Assembly (NCBI GenBank): GCA_023228645.1
Contig: JALOAT010000036.1
Coordinates: forward strand, 1 to 41,941
From: Gammaproteobacteria bacterium
GTDB taxonomy: Bacteria; Pseudomonadota; Gammaproteobacteria; Thiohalomonadales; Thiohalomonadaceae
DNA: 41,941 nucleotides
Reading direction: 5' to 3'
In this document: in pieces, positions 1 to 7,633 of the stretch
How the letters are laid out: each line of letters starts with the position of its first letter
Numbering within the stretch: the first letter of the stretch is position 1
Position numbers and translations under genes: made by a program
Notes under the pieces: model-generated
Told to the model about the DNA's origin: nothing
Seen by the model: only the letters and a program-made list of their open reading frames with translations
Database searches by the model: none

Positions 1-555
1 TACGTCCAGGCCACCGAGCCTGCCGTGCTCATCGATCCGCGTGTGCCGCACGTGGGCCTGAACGGGTTCACCGGCCGCCCGCGCCCGGCCCATGCTTATC
101 TCACCAACCGCCACCATTATCGCCACAGCGGCCGTTTCGCCGAGCGCTTCGGCACCGAGGTGTGGTGCCACCTCGACGGGTTGCACGAGTTCACCCACGG
201 CGAGCGGGTCAGGCCCTTCCTGCATGGCGATGTGTTGCCCGGCGGCGTCAAGGCGCTGCCGGTGGGTGTGCTGTGCCCGGAGGAAACCGCGTTTCTCATC
301 CCGGTAGGGGACGGCGCGCTGGCCATGGGCGATGCCATCGTGCGCCATGGCGACAAGCTCGGCTTCGTGCCCGATGGGCTGATGGGTGATGAACCGGACG
401 AGGTAAAGCGCGGGTTGGTGGCGGCGTTTTATCACCTTGTCGAACAACCCTTCGAACACCTGCTGTTGGCCCATGGCGCGCCCTGGGTCGGCGGGGGCAA
501 GCAGGCGCTGCGGGCATTCCTGGAACGCCAGAACCGCCCGCCGTGCGAGGCATGA
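1..555 (+). CDS. Metallo-beta-lactamase-fold protein, metal site degenerate (5' end cut by window)
   Basis: The reading frame is open from base 1 and stops at TGA 553-555, leaving 184 visible residues, so the true start lies upstream. The motif TNRHHYRHSGRF sits where the fold normally has HxHxDH. The reading RHHYRH implies the first His and the Asp are both replaced by Arg. The region LLLAHGAPWVGGG near the end matches the late His-Gly element of the fold, and PVGDGALAMGDAIV matches the strand carrying the bridging Asp. I recognise the overall pattern as a family of hydrolase-annotated MBL-like proteins whose biochemical role is not known to me. The next gene, glgP, begins 45 bases downstream in the same direction, so the two may share a transcript. 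Catalytic activity is doubtful; a binding or non-canonical role is possible. Confidence 0.7.
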   Translation, partial: YVQATEPAVLIDPRVPHVGLNGFTGRPRPAHAYLTNRHHYRHSGRFAERFGTEVWCHLDGLHEFTHGERVRPFLHGDVLPGGVKALPVGVLCPEETAFLIPVGDGALAMGDAIVRHGDKLGFVPDGLMGDEPDEVKRGLVAAFYHLVEQPFEHLLLAHGAPWVGGGKQALRAFLERQNRPPCEA

Positions 556-600
556 AGGCACACCGCTGCGCTGCGGGTGATTCCTGTGGAGGAAAGCCAC

Positions 601-2325
601 ATGGACGGAAGCAAGGCTGAGCGAACATTGCCGGTGGGTGATGTGCTGGAGCCGTTTGTCCATCAGCCTTCAGTGGCCTACTTCTCCATGGAGATCGCGC
701 TGTGTTCGCAAATGTCGACTTACTCGGGCGGTCTCGGTGTGTTGGCAGGCGACACCTTGCGCTCGGCGGCCGATCTGCGCGTGCCCATGGTCGGCGTCAC
801 CCTGCTCAGCAAAGCCGGTTATTTTCGTCAGAGCCTCGACGCGCAGGGTAACCAGATTGAAGAGCCCGCCTGGTGGGACGTCAGCGCCTGGACACAGCCG
901 TTGCGCGCGAAGATCGCCATCGGCATTGCGGGCCGCGAGGTGTGGATTCGCGGCTGTCTGCACGTCGTCACCGGGCAACTGGGGGGGCAGGTGCCGGTCG
1001 TTCTGCTCGACACTGATCTGGAGGAAAATCACCCGGATGATCGCACCCTGACGCATTTTCTTTATGGCGGCGATGCGGCATACCGGTTGCGCCAGGAGTG
1101 TGTGCTGGGTATCGGCGGTGCACGCATGTTGCACGCACTGGGTTTCAAAATCACCGAGTACCACATGAATGAGGGACACTCGGCGCTTCTGGTGCTTGAA
1201 TTGCTGCGCCGTCACACCTATGCGCCCGAAGACGTGCGGCCGGGCGAGGTCATGTACGACCTGCCCCGGGTTCGCGATCTATGCAACTTCACCACCCACA
1301 CACCGGTCGAGGCCGGACACGACAAGTTTCCTTATGAACTCGTGGAACATGTGCTGGATGAGTTCCGCGACATGGTGATGCTCCGCTCCCTTGCCGGCAC
1401 GGACAATCTGAACATGACGCGTCTGGCCCTCAACGCGAGCGAGTATGTGAACGGCGTCGCCAAGAGCCACGCCAAGACTTCCAGCGCCATGTTCCCGGGC
1501 TACCACCTGGAGGCGGTGACCAACGGCGTTCACCCGCCCACTTGGGTTGGGCCGGCCATGCGCATGGTGTATGACCGCGAAGTGAGTGTGTGGCAACACG
1601 AGCCCGAGTTGCTGGTGAACGCCGATCGCATTGCCGATGCGGCGATCTGGAACGCGCACATGGAGCAGAAGCGCGAACTGCTGAAGAATGTGGCGGAGCG
1701 CACGGGCCGGCAATTGCGCGAGGACGTGATCACCATCGGCTTCGCGCGGCGCATGACCGGCTACAAAAGGCCGGAGCTCATTTTTTCCGACATGGAACGC
1801 CTGCGCGCCATCGCGGCGCGCTACCCGGTACAGGTGGTGATGGCGGGGAAGGCGCATCCGCGCGATGAAGGGGGCAAGCAGGCCATCGTTGCCATCCATC
1901 GCGCGGCGGAGGCGTTGCAGGATGTGCTGCCCGTGGTTTTCCTCGTGGACTACGACATGGACCTGGCCGCCGTCATGGTCGCCGGTGTGGACCTTTGGCT
2001 GAACAATCCCTTGCCGCCGCAGGAAGCCTCCGGCACCAGCGGCATGAAAGCGGCACTCAACGGGGTGCCGAACCTGAGTGTGCTGGATGGTTGGTGGGCC
2101 GAGGGCTGGATCGAGGACATCACCGGCTGGGCCATTGGTGAAGGAAACGAGACCGACCATGCGGCGGCGCTCTACCGCAAACTCGAAGAGAAGGTGCTGC
2201 CGCTGTACTACACGGATCGAGCGGGCTGGATCCGCGTGATGAAAGGCGCCATTTCCCGCAACGCGCCCTTCTTCAACAGCCATCGCATGCTGCGCCGCTA
2301 CGTGACGGAGGCGTACATTCGCTGA
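601..2325 (+). CDS. glgP: Alpha-glucan (glycogen/maltodextrin) phosphorylase, short form
   Basis: This enzyme cleaves terminal alpha-1,4-glucose from glycogen or maltodextrin with phosphate to give glucose-1-phosphate (GT35 family, PLP-dependent, cytoplasmic). The 574-residue product has VAYFSMEIAL and STYSGGLGVLAGD at the N-terminus, EYHMNEGHSA and NFTTHTPVEAGHD mid-protein, then GFARRMTGYKRPEL, VMAGKAHPRDEGGK, and EASGTSGMKAALNGVPNLSV. The Lys in SGMKAALNG is in the usual PLP-binding region. The length fits the short bacterial form rather than the roughly 800-residue classical phosphorylase. An in-frame GTG at 577 is possible, but ATG 601 follows GTGGAGGAAAG at good spacing, so I chose it. 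No other glycogen gene is visible in the window. Family assignment is secure; exact substrate preference is not. Confidence 0.93.
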   Translation: MDGSKAERTLPVGDVLEPFVHQPSVAYFSMEIALCSQMSTYSGGLGVLAGDTLRSAADLRVPMVGVTLLSKAGYFRQSLDAQGNQIEEPAWWDVSAWTQPLRAKIAIGIAGREVWIRGCLHVVTGQLGGQVPVVLLDTDLEENHPDDRTLTHFLYGGDAAYRLRQECVLGIGGARMLHALGFKITEYHMNEGHSALLVLELLRRHTYAPEDVRPGEVMYDLPRVRDLCNFTTHTPVEAGHDKFPYELVEHVLDEFRDMVMLRSLAGTDNLNMTRLALNASEYVNGVAKSHAKTSSAMFPGYHLEAVTNGVHPPTWVGPAMRMVYDREVSVWQHEPELLVNADRIADAAIWNAHMEQKRELLKNVAERTGRQLREDVITIGFARRMTGYKRPELIFSDMERLRAIAARYPVQVVMAGKAHPRDEGGKQAIVAIHRAAEALQDVLPVVFLVDYDMDLAAVMVAGVDLWLNNPLPPQEASGTSGMKAALNGVPNLSVLDGWWAEGWIEDITGWAIGEGNETDHAAALYRKLEEKVLPLYYTDRAGWIRVMKGAISRNAPFFNSHRMLRRYVTEAYIR

Positions 2326-2556
2326 CGCGCGGTTTGCGCTTACCGTGCCTTGATGCATGCAAATACCGCAGCGGCCTGTGCGGTTTCGGATATTCTCGTA
2401 GCCGCCTTCATTCTGCCGCCGTGTCGTGGCGTCCGATACGGTCATTCGGGCGGGGCGACAAGCGTACCGGCTGAACCGATAATCTGGTGGTTCCCCCGGC
2501 GCGGATCACGGTACCCTGCGCGCCGAGAACAATACCAACAAGCACCCGGAGCCGCT

Positions 2557-5250
2557 ATGTCGGAAAGCCCCCTCCAGCCGCACGCCCTGGACAGCGAAGT
2601 CCTGTTCAAGCACTTCCAGTCCTCCCCGGACGGGCTGAGCACCGCCGCCGCCGAGCAGCGCCTCGATGAGTACGGTCCCAACCTGCTTCCGCCGCCCGCG
2701 CGGCGGGGGCCGTTCATGCGCTTTTTACTGCAATTCCACAACGTGCTCATCTATCTGTTGCTCGCCTCCGCGGTGATCACGGCGCTGCTCGGCGAATGGG
2801 TGGATACGGGGGTCATCATCGGCGTGGTGGTCATCAACGCCATCGTCGGTTTCCTCCAGGAGGGTAAGGCCGAAAAGGCGCTGGAGGCGGTGAGCAGCCT
2901 GCTCACGCCCACTTGCACCGTGCTGCGCGATGGCAGCCGTCGCACCCTGCCCGCTGAACAACTGGTGCCTGGCGACGTGGTGTTCCTGCAGTCGGGCGAT
3001 CGGGTCCCGGCGGATCTGCGACTGTTCCGTACCCGCGAGTTGCGCATCGAAGAGGCCGCGCTCACCGGCGAATCCGTGCCGGTGGAAAAAAACACGGCCG
3101 CGGTCGATGCGGAGTCACCCATCGGCGATCGTCTGGGCATGGCTCATACCGGCACGCTGGTCACCTACGGCCAGGGCAGTGGGCTGGTGGTGGGCACGGG
3201 GGAGGGCACGGAGCTCGGCCGCATCAGCAAACTGCTTACGGAAGTGCAGACCCTCACCACGCCGCTGCTGCGACAGATAGACCACTTCGGCCACTGGCTG
3301 ACCTGGGTCGTTCTCGCCATTGCCGCCGCGAGCTTCAGCTTTGCCTATTACGCCCGCGATTTCGAATTGCGCGACAGTTTCCTGGCGGCGGTCGGACTTG
3401 CGGTCGCCGCGATCCCGGAAGGCCTGCCCGCCATCATGACCATTACCCTGGCCATCGGTGTGCAGCGCATGGCCAGACGGCACGCCATCATCCGCCGCCT
3501 GCCTGCGGTGGAGACGCTCGGCTCGGTCACCGTCATCTGCACCGACAAGACCGGCACCTTGACGCGCAATGAAATGACGGTCGCCCGCGTGGTGGTCGCC
3601 GAGGGCGACTGGCGTGTCACGGGCGTGGGCTACGAGCCCAGTGGCGAACTGGTCCCCATGCAGGGCGCCCGCGGCAGCGCCGCGGTCGAGGAACTGGCGC
3701 GCGCGGGCCTGCTGTGCAACGAGGCCGGACTGCAACACGGCGAGCAGGGCTGGCGCGTACGCGGCGATCCCACCGAAGGCGCGCTGGTGGTACTGGCCAC
3801 CAAGCTCGGTATCAACCCGGATTCGGAGCGGCGCCACTATCCGCGCACGGACGAAATTCCCTTCGAATCGCAGCATGGCTTCATGGCCAGTCTGCACCAC
3901 GATCACCTGGGCCACGGCTATGTGTTCGTGAAGGGCGCGCCCGAGCGGGTGCTCGGCATGTGCAGCCATGAGCGCCTTGGCGACGGGATCCAGCCAATGC
4001 GCGCCGACCACTGGCAGGCGAAGGTCGACGGCCTGGCTGCGAGCGGGCATCGCGTGCTCGCGCTCGCAACGCTGCCCACCGCGGCCGGCCGCACCGAACT
4101 GAATTTCCCCGACGTGCAACAAGACCTCACGCTGCTTGGCTTGGTGGGCATCATCGACCCCCCCCGCGAGGAGGCCATCGAGTCGGTGTCCCTGTGTCGT
4201 ACGGCGGGTATCCGGGTGAAGATGATCACCGGCGACCATGCAGCCACGGCCAGCAGCATCGCCGCACAGCTCGGCATCGGTGAGGGCCATGCCGCCGTCA
4301 CCGGTCCGGAACTGGAGCGCCTGGACGGTGCGGCCTTCGAGGAAGTGGTGGCGCAGACGGACGTGTTCGCGCGCACCAGCCCCGAACACAAGCTGCGCCT
4401 GGTGGAGGCGCTGCAACGGCGCGGTGAAATCACCGCCATGACCGGCGACGGCGTGAACGATGCGCCGGCGCTGAAGCGCGCCGACGTGGGCGTGGCCATG
4501 GGCCACAAGGGCACCGATGCGGCGCGCGAGGCCTCGCAGATGGTACTCACGGACGACAACTTCGCCACCATCGTGCATGCGGTGGAGGAGGGGCGCACCA
4601 TCCACGACAATCTCACCAAGGCCATCCTGTTCGTGCTGCCCACCAACATGGGGCAGGCGAGCGTGATCATCACCGCCATCCTGTTCGGCATGGTGATGCC
4701 CATCACGCCGGTGCAGATCCTGTGGGTCAACATGGTATCGGCCGTCACGCTGGCCCTGGTGCTCGCCTTCGAGCCCGGCGAACCGGGCGTCATGCGCCGG
4801 CCGCCGCGCGACCCCCGCGCGCCCATCCTTTCACCCATGCTGGCCTGGCGCGTGGTGTTCGTGTCGGCGATCCTCGTGGTCGGTTCGCTGGTGGTGTTCC
4901 AGTGGGAACTGGCGGACGGCGCGAGCCTGGAGGCTGCGCGCGTGGCCACCGTGAACACCCTGGTCATGGGCCAGGTGTTTTATTTGTTCAGCGCGCGCTT
5001 CGTCGTGGATTCCAGTGTTCGTCTGAGCGCGCTTACGGGCAACCCTGCACTGTGGCCCGCCATCGCGGTGATCATCGCCTTGCAGGTGCTGTTCACCTAC
5101 TTCGAGCCTATGAAAAATCTGTTCGGCACGGACGATATCGGACTCGACGCCTGGCTGCACACGCTGGTGGTCGGCTTCCTGGTGTTCGTGGTGGTGGAAG
5201 TGGAGAAATGGATCATGCGCCGTGTGCGTGGCGAGGCCGCCGACGGCTAG
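2557..5250 (+). CDS. P2-like P-type cation-transporting ATPase
   Basis: This is an inner-membrane ATP-driven cation pump of the HAD superfamily, 897 residues. Visible parts in order are a cation-ATPase N-terminal domain, the actuator loop LTGESVPVEK (about 169-178), the M4 motif AAIPEGLPA, the phosphorylation motif CTDKTGTLT with Asp330, the hinge motif MTGDGVNDAPALK (about 628-640), then the C-terminal membrane helices. In place of the SERCA M5 NVGE and M6 NLVTD motifs it has NMGQ (Gln700) and NMVSA (Ala729). Two carboxylates that bind Ca2+ in SERCA are therefore missing, while the M4 Glu is kept. The transported ion cannot be assigned; Ca2+ is doubtful, and Na+, K+ or H+ are possible. The start at ATG 2557 follows CCGGAG. 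The frame extends upstream to 2350, but that stretch has no N-terminal domain character. It lies 231 bases after glgP. Confidence 0.9.
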   Translation: MSESPLQPHALDSEVLFKHFQSSPDGLSTAAAEQRLDEYGPNLLPPPARRGPFMRFLLQFHNVLIYLLLASAVITALLGEWVDTGVIIGVVVINAIVGFLQEGKAEKALEAVSSLLTPTCTVLRDGSRRTLPAEQLVPGDVVFLQSGDRVPADLRLFRTRELRIEEAALTGESVPVEKNTAAVDAESPIGDRLGMAHTGTLVTYGQGSGLVVGTGEGTELGRISKLLTEVQTLTTPLLRQIDHFGHWLTWVVLAIAAASFSFAYYARDFELRDSFLAAVGLAVAAIPEGLPAIMTITLAIGVQRMARRHAIIRRLPAVETLGSVTVICTDKTGTLTRNEMTVARVVVAEGDWRVTGVGYEPSGELVPMQGARGSAAVEELARAGLLCNEAGLQHGEQGWRVRGDPTEGALVVLATKLGINPDSERRHYPRTDEIPFESQHGFMASLHHDHLGHGYVFVKGAPERVLGMCSHERLGDGIQPMRADHWQAKVDGLAASGHRVLALATLPTAAGRTELNFPDVQQDLTLLGLVGIIDPPREEAIESVSLCRTAGIRVKMITGDHAATASSIAAQLGIGEGHAAVTGPELERLDGAAFEEVVAQTDVFARTSPEHKLRLVEALQRRGEITAMTGDGVNDAPALKRADVGVAMGHKGTDAAREASQMVLTDDNFATIVHAVEEGRTIHDNLTKAILFVLPTNMGQASVIITAILFGMVMPITPVQILWVNMVSAVTLALVLAFEPGEPGVMRRPPRDPRAPILSPMLAWRVVFVSAILVVGSLVVFQWELADGASLEAARVATVNTLVMGQVFYLFSARFVVDSSVRLSALTGNPALWPAIAVIIALQVLFTYFEPMKNLFGTDDIGLDAWLHTLVVGFLVFVVVEVEKWIMRRVRGEAADG

Positions 5251-5279
5251 AGATGCCGGGCCAAGAGCGAGGGAGTCGC

Positions 5280-6134
5280 ATGCGCAATCTGCTCCGGGAC
5301 ATCGAATCCTTGCCGCGCTGGCTGAAGGCGGCCGTTGCGGCCGGACTGGTGCTGCTCATCGCTGCGCTGGGCAGGATCATGCCCGACCAGTTTTCGCTGT
5401 CGGTGTTCTACGTGCTGCCGGTGGCCCTGGCCGGCTGGTGGGGCGGGCTGCGCCTCGGCTACGTGATCGCCGTGCTGGCCGCAGTGGCCTGGTTTCAGGG
5501 CGGGCAGTGGAGTGCGCAATTGTATGAACGTGAATGGATCCGCTACTGGAACGGCTTTTCACCCTTCCTGCTGTTCGTCATTGTGCTGCACCTGGTGGAT
5601 CTGCTGCACCAGCGCCTGGAGTGGGAGCGCGCCCGTGCCGAACGCGATGGGTTGACCGGGCTGCTCAATCTCAGCACCTTCATGCTCCAGGCCGAGGAGG
5701 AGATCGCACGGGCACGGCGCTTCGGCCGCCCCTTTGCCGTCGCCTTCATGGACCTGGACAACTTCAAGGAAGTGAACGACACACAAGGTCACGTGGCGGG
5801 CAACGCAGTCCTGCGCACGGTGGCCGCCACCTTGCAGCGCGTGGTGCGCGAGGCCGACGTGATCGCCCGTGCGGGCGGTGACGAGTTCGTGGTGTTGCTG
5901 GTGGAGGCGGAGCCACAGGGCGCCGTGGCCGTGGTCGAGGCCATGCGCGACGAACTGCTCAGGGCCATGGCGGAGCTGAACTGCGCGGTGACTTTCAGTA
6001 TCGGCCTGGTGGTGTTCAAAACCCCGCCGGTGGATACGCGCAGCATGGTGCAACTGGCGGACAAACTGATGTATGACGTGAAGCGCAGTGGCAAGAACGC
6101 GATCCGTCATGCGGTCTTCGAGGCGGCACTGTGA
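5280..6134 (+). CDS. Membrane-anchored diguanylate cyclase (GGDEF)
   Basis: This protein synthesises c-di-GMP from two GTP. The 284-residue product has an N-terminal hydrophobic region of about three to four membrane segments (residues roughly 18-115), a short linker, and a GGDEF domain from about residue 120. The signature RAGGDEFVVLL is intact (GGDEF at 199-203). A READ sequence five residues before it matches the RxxD allosteric product-inhibition site, so feedback by c-di-GMP is likely. MDLDNFKEVND carries the metal-binding Asp. There is no recognisable soluble sensor, so any signal is probably sensed through the membrane part. Start ATG 5280 is preceded by GAGGGAG; an in-frame ATG at 5253 is an alternative. 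The gene begins 29 bases after the ATPase stop and may be co-transcribed. It converges with the FHA-cyclase gene. Confidence 0.9.
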   Translation: MRNLLRDIESLPRWLKAAVAAGLVLLIAALGRIMPDQFSLSVFYVLPVALAGWWGGLRLGYVIAVLAAVAWFQGGQWSAQLYEREWIRYWNGFSPFLLFVIVLHLVDLLHQRLEWERARAERDGLTGLLNLSTFMLQAEEEIARARRFGRPFAVAFMDLDNFKEVNDTQGHVAGNAVLRTVAATLQRVVREADVIARAGGDEFVVLLVEAEPQGAVAVVEAMRDELLRAMAELNCAVTFSIGLVVFKTPPVDTRSMVQLADKLMYDVKRSGKNAIRHAVFEAAL

Positions 6135-6174
6135 GGCAGTGAGTCATGACGGGGTGCGGGCGATTCACGCAGCG

Positions 6175-7101
6175 TCAATCAGGGAGCACGGCGAGCAATG
6201 CCGTCGCGTGGGCAAAGTCCAGTGCCACCACGTGCACCGGGTTCGTCTTGCCCTTGAGGTGCAGTTCCTGCAGGGTCTCCCGTCGGCATTCCTCGGGCAG
6301 ATGGACATAGGCGCTTTCACTCAGCACGATGTCCGTTTCCAGCGCCTTGCTGGCGGCTTCCAGTCGGAAGGCGGTGTTCACGCTGTCGCCGAGGGCGGTG
6401 TTTTCGTGGCCGACGCCGAGCGCGGCGATGCCCGTATGGATGCCCACGCCGATGCGCAGCGGTACGGGAATTTCCGGGAAGGCGTCGTTCAGGGCGGCCG
6501 TGGCCGCGCCGATACGGCAGGCGGCACGCAGCGCCGCGCGTACCTCGTGTGGCGAATCTCCACCGTCCCAACGTGCGAACACACAGTCACCGATGAATTT
6601 GTCCACGATGCCGGCGTGGCAGGCGATGATTTCGCTCACGTCGTCGAACCAACGGTTCATCACCCGGGTGAGTTGCTGAATGGTGAGCCGCTCGGACAGG
6701 GCCGTGAAGCCGCGCATATCGGCGACCAGAAGCGTGATCTCACGCACCAGCGCGCGAGGCATCACCACGGTGGCCTGGAGTGACAGGGAATCGGTGAAGG
6801 CGGCCGACTGCGCCGGGTGTTCGAAGGTGATTTCGGCGCGACCGATGGAAATGATGTCGCCGTCGTGGAGCAGTGTGGGCAAGGTAATGCGTCGACCGTT
6901 CACCCAACTGCCGTTGGAACTGCCGCTGTCGATGAAGTAGTAGTCGGCGGCGCCGAGCCGGCGCACCATGGCGTGGTTGCGGGATATCTCGGGTTCGGAA
7001 AACACGATGGTGTTGTTCCGGTCGCGGCCGAGGGTGACGACGGTACCGCAGGGCACGCGCTCGACGCCGGCCTCGACCTGGACGTGCAGCCAGGCGGTCA
7101 C
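6175..7101 (-). CDS. FHA domain - class III adenylate/guanylate cyclase fusion
   Basis: The 308-residue protein joins an N-terminal forkhead-associated domain to a class III nucleotidyl cyclase domain. FHA signatures are TLGRDRNNTIVF, EISRNHAMVRR and DSGSSNGSWVNGRRI (about residues 22-72), including the Arg and Ser-Arg-Asn-His residues that usually read phosphothreonine. The cyclase part (about 115-290) has LLVADMRGFTALSERL and VDKFIGDCVFARW, each carrying a metal-binding Asp, then GIHTGIAALG and GDSVNTAFRLEAASKAL. It probably makes cAMP, but cGMP cannot be excluded. The protein is soluble and no membrane segment is seen. The only sensible start is GTG at 7099-7101, 9 bases after the stop of the upstream 117-residue gene, so the two form an operon. 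Coupling of a phosphothreonine reader to cyclase output suggests control by a Ser/Thr kinase, which is not in this window. Confidence 0.9.
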   Translation of the reverse strand: MTAWLHVQVEAGVERVPCGTVVTLGRDRNNTIVFSEPEISRNHAMVRRLGAADYYFIDSGSSNGSWVNGRRITLPTLLHDGDIISIGRAEITFEHPAQSAAFTDSLSLQATVVMPRALVREITLLVADMRGFTALSERLTIQQLTRVMNRWFDDVSEIIACHAGIVDKFIGDCVFARWDGGDSPHEVRAALRAACRIGAATAALNDAFPEIPVPLRIGVGIHTGIAALGVGHENTALGDSVNTAFRLEAASKALETDIVLSESAYVHLPEECRRETLQELHLKGKTNPVHVVALDFAHATALLAVLPD

Positions 7102-7110
7102 GATGCCGAA

Positions 7111-7464
7111 TCAACCCTGCAACAGCACGAGGCCGAGCGCCGTGGCGGACAGCACCATTGCCGCCGCGGCGGCAATGGTCAGCCAGGTGTTGCGCCGGGC
7201 CAGCTCGGCGAGTCCCGTGGACACGCCTTGCAGCTGCTCGGTCAGTTGTCTCACCAGGTCCGCCTGCGCCAGCTCCGCAGCTTCCATGGCCTCGAGCCGT
7301 TGCAGCATGGCGGCCAGTTGCTTGCGCGGATCACCCTGCGGATCGACCGGCGCGGCATGCGGTTGCGCGCGCGTCTGTTCCCAGAGCCGCGTGGCGGTGC
7401 CGACCAGGGCCGGCAGGACCTTGATGATCTCTTTCCAGGGCAGTGCGGCGACATGCAAGGCCAT
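7111..7464 (-). CDS. Small coiled-coil protein with C-terminal membrane anchor
   Basis: I do not recognise this 117-residue protein. It begins MALHVAALPWKEIIKVLPALVG, has a Pro-rich linker, a predicted coiled coil rich in Leu, Glu, Gln and Ala (about residues 45-92), and one hydrophobic segment at the C-terminus (WLTIAAAAAMVLSATALGLV, about 94-113). That suggests a tail-anchored inner-membrane protein. ATG 7464 is preceded by GAGAGGGAAACCC, a good ribosome binding site. It is the first gene of a two-gene operon with the FHA-cyclase 9 bases downstream. A plausible but unproven role is a membrane partner or scaffold for the cyclase. It is divergent from the 769-residue gene starting at 7634. 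Confidence 0.65.
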   Translation of the reverse strand: MALHVAALPWKEIIKVLPALVGTATRLWEQTRAQPHAAPVDPQGDPRKQLAAMLQRLEAMEAAELAQADLVRQLTEQLQGVSTGLAELARRNTWLTIAAAAAMVLSATALGLVLLQG

Positions 7465-7633
7465 GGGTTTCCCTCTCGATTGGTCCGGTGCAGTGTATCA
7501 GCACTCCCGGCAATCCTCGCCTGCGAGGCGCCGGTTTCGTTATTTCCCGTTAGAACCGAGAACCGTGCGACATAATCGCAATCGTTATTTGCCTATGCTT
7601 ACGCCCCTTACCTGAAGGATCTAAGCACGAGCG

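Noticed and set aside
1279..2445. 388-codon open frame opposite glgP
   Set aside because: It covers the phosphorylase catalytic region on the other strand and has no recognisable domain or ribosome binding site.
3115..4605. 496-codon open frame opposite the P-type ATPase
   Set aside because: The plus strand encodes all ATPase motifs here; the antisense product has no family character.
7571..7589. Fur-box-like sequence CATAATCGCAATCGTTATT
   Set aside because: About 13 of 19 positions fit the Fur consensus but the central palindrome is poor and the neighbouring genes have no iron link.
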